NCBI RefSeq assembly: GCF_021390935.1
Contig: NZ_JAJPUI010000012.1
Location: forward strand, 62,001 to 126,000
Length of the DNA stretch: 64,000 nucleotides
Direction: 5' to 3'
From: Streptomyces sp. CC228A
GTDB taxonomy: Bacteria; Actinomycetota; Actinomycetes; Streptomycetales; Streptomycetaceae
Positions within the stretch are counted from its first letter, which is position 1. Each line of letters starts with the position of its first letter. A model generated the notes under the pieces. It was not told the DNA's origin. It saw only the letters and a list, made by a program, of their open reading frames with translations, and made no database searches. The translations under genes were made by a program, and so were the position numbers. Positions 63,287 to 64,000 of this stretch are shown here, piece after piece.

Positions 63287-64000
63287 GTGAACGACTCTCC
63301 GGGCTGGGCCTCGCCCGGGTCTTCTTCCCCGTCCGACGGCCAGGGCGAGGGCGTGCAGCGCCCTGCCGGGGACCGCGGGCCTGCGCCGCAGTGGTCCGGG
63401 GACCAGCCGCCTGCCGGCCAGTGGTCGCCTCCGGCGGCTCCGGGGCCGTCCGGGCGGGTCAGGCCGCCCCAGCCGGGCTGGGGTGGCGGCCCTTACGGCG
63501 GCTGGGGCCGCCCTGAGGCGCCGAAGCCGGGCGTCATCCCGCTGCGCCCGCTGGGGGTGGGCGAGATCCTGGACGGGGCCGTGTCCACGCTGCGCGCGCA
63601 TTGGCGCACGGTGCTGGCCATCTCCGTCACGGTGTCCGTCCTTGTGCAGGTGGCGCAGGTCCTCGTCGACCGGTTCCTGCTGCCGAAAGCTCCGGCGATC
63701 AGCCCGGACGCGAGTCAGTCCGAGCAGCTCGACCAGGCGGCCGAGGCGCTTCGGGTCAGTCTGGTGTCGATGGTGCCGCTGATCCTGCTGGGCTTGGTGG
63801 CGTCTTTCTTCACGACGGCTCTGCTCACTTTCGTGGTGAGCCGGTCGGTGCTCGGCAAACCGGTCACGTTCGGTGAGGTGTGGCGTGATGCGCGGCCTCG
63901 CTTCGTCCCGCTGCTGGGCCTGACCCTGCTGCTGCCGTTGATCAGCGTCGCGGTGATGGCGGCGGGCATCGTGCCGGGCGTCCTCGTCGGCTCGGTCGGG
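63287..64000 (+). CDS. Glycerophosphoryl diester phosphodiesterase-type membrane protein, N-terminal part
   Basis: About 238 residues are visible before the window ends. A Pro/Gly/Ser/Trp-rich cytoplasmic tail (~80 residues) precedes IPLRPLGVGEILDGAVSTLRAHWRTVLAISVTVSV, a signature of actinobacterial membrane proteins with a GPDPase-membrane-like domain. At least three helices follow (VSLVSMVPLILLGLVASFFTTALLTFVV; FVPLLGLTLLLPLISVAVMAAGIV). GTG 63287 follows GAGGTGG. It is divergent from mtnA. In streptomycetes similar genes precede a DUF4129 protein and a MoxR ATPase, which would lie to the right. Confidence 0.78.
   Translation, partial: MNDSPGWASPGSSSPSDGQGEGVQRPAGDRGPAPQWSGDQPPAGQWSPPAAPGPSGRVRPPQPGWGGGPYGGWGRPEAPKPGVIPLRPLGVGEILDGAVSTLRAHWRTVLAISVTVSVLVQVAQVLVDRFLLPKAPAISPDASQSEQLDQAAEALRVSLVSMVPLILLGLVASFFTTALLTFVVSRSVLGKPVTFGEVWRDARPRFVPLLGLTLLLPLISVAVMAAGIVPGVLVGSVG

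Overview
This window is chromosomal DNA of a Streptomyces-type actinomycete. The supporting evidence is very high GC with strong third-position G/C bias, a tmRNA tag ANTKRDSFALAA, a large NAD-glutamate dehydrogenase, an LAETG sorting signal and near absence of TTA codons. Gene order follows what I remember of the S. coelicolor core chromosome from the malic enzyme/sigma-U area to mtrA-mtnA. The secA-hpf-comF-lpqB-mtrB-mtrA block is also conserved in mycobacteria. These comparisons come from memory, because no search could be run.

Layout. 1-6.0 kb: 5' part of an NAD-malic enzyme, a HelD-like RNA polymerase-associated helicase, a GNAT, and an ECF sigma factor translationally coupled to its zinc anti-sigma factor. 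6.3-12.1 kb: a GNAT remnant, a HemD/winged-helix fusion, a NarK nitrate transporter with a GlnR-like operator, and a divergent LysR/MFS pair. 12.2-19.2 kb: ssrA, smpB, an S41 protease, ftsX, ftsE, a small zinc-ribbon membrane protein, a repetitive LAETG surface protein and prfB. 19.2-26.2 kb: two membrane Ser/Thr kinases (PkaB- and PkaA-like) divergent from an FHA/FtsK-EccC-like ATPase. 26.5-30.1 kb: a sugar ABC importer whose binding protein carries a TTA codon. 30.5-37.8 kb: a cell-surface glycopolymer region with a GT2/CDP-glycerol transferase, a TetR regulator, a TagGH-like ABC exporter with an IS982-family element inserted at the stop codon of its ATPase gene, and a GT87 membrane transferase. 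37.9-46.6 kb: the 1643-residue NAD-GDH, a DJ-1/PfpI protein, a HAD phosphatase, a DUF6912-like protein and an Rv3235-family protein. 47.6-64 kb: secA, a GNAT, a YcaQ-like glycosylase, a LuxR-type regulator, hpf, an enlarged comF, lpqB-mtrB-mtrA, mtnA and the start of a membrane protein.

Two features cut across the window. First, six genes are broken into reading frames that can be joined only by restoring one missing base each time, at thirteen sites in all. Most lie in G/C runs. A same-sign pattern like this points to systematic undercalling in the assembly more than to decay, so the genes are annotated over their restored extents. Second, several intergenic spaces hold GC-rich tandem repeats with units of about 30-45 bp.

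Most of the content is housekeeping: trans-translation, protein export, ribosome hibernation, cell division and wall signalling. The less ordinary items are the glycine-alanine-aspartate repeat surface protein, the HemD-HTH/NarK pair with its operator, the FHA ATPase with an altered Walker A lysine, the repeat-expanded ComF, and the IS insertion that leaves the exporter gene intact. I found no CRISPR array, prophage or classical biosynthetic gene cluster.
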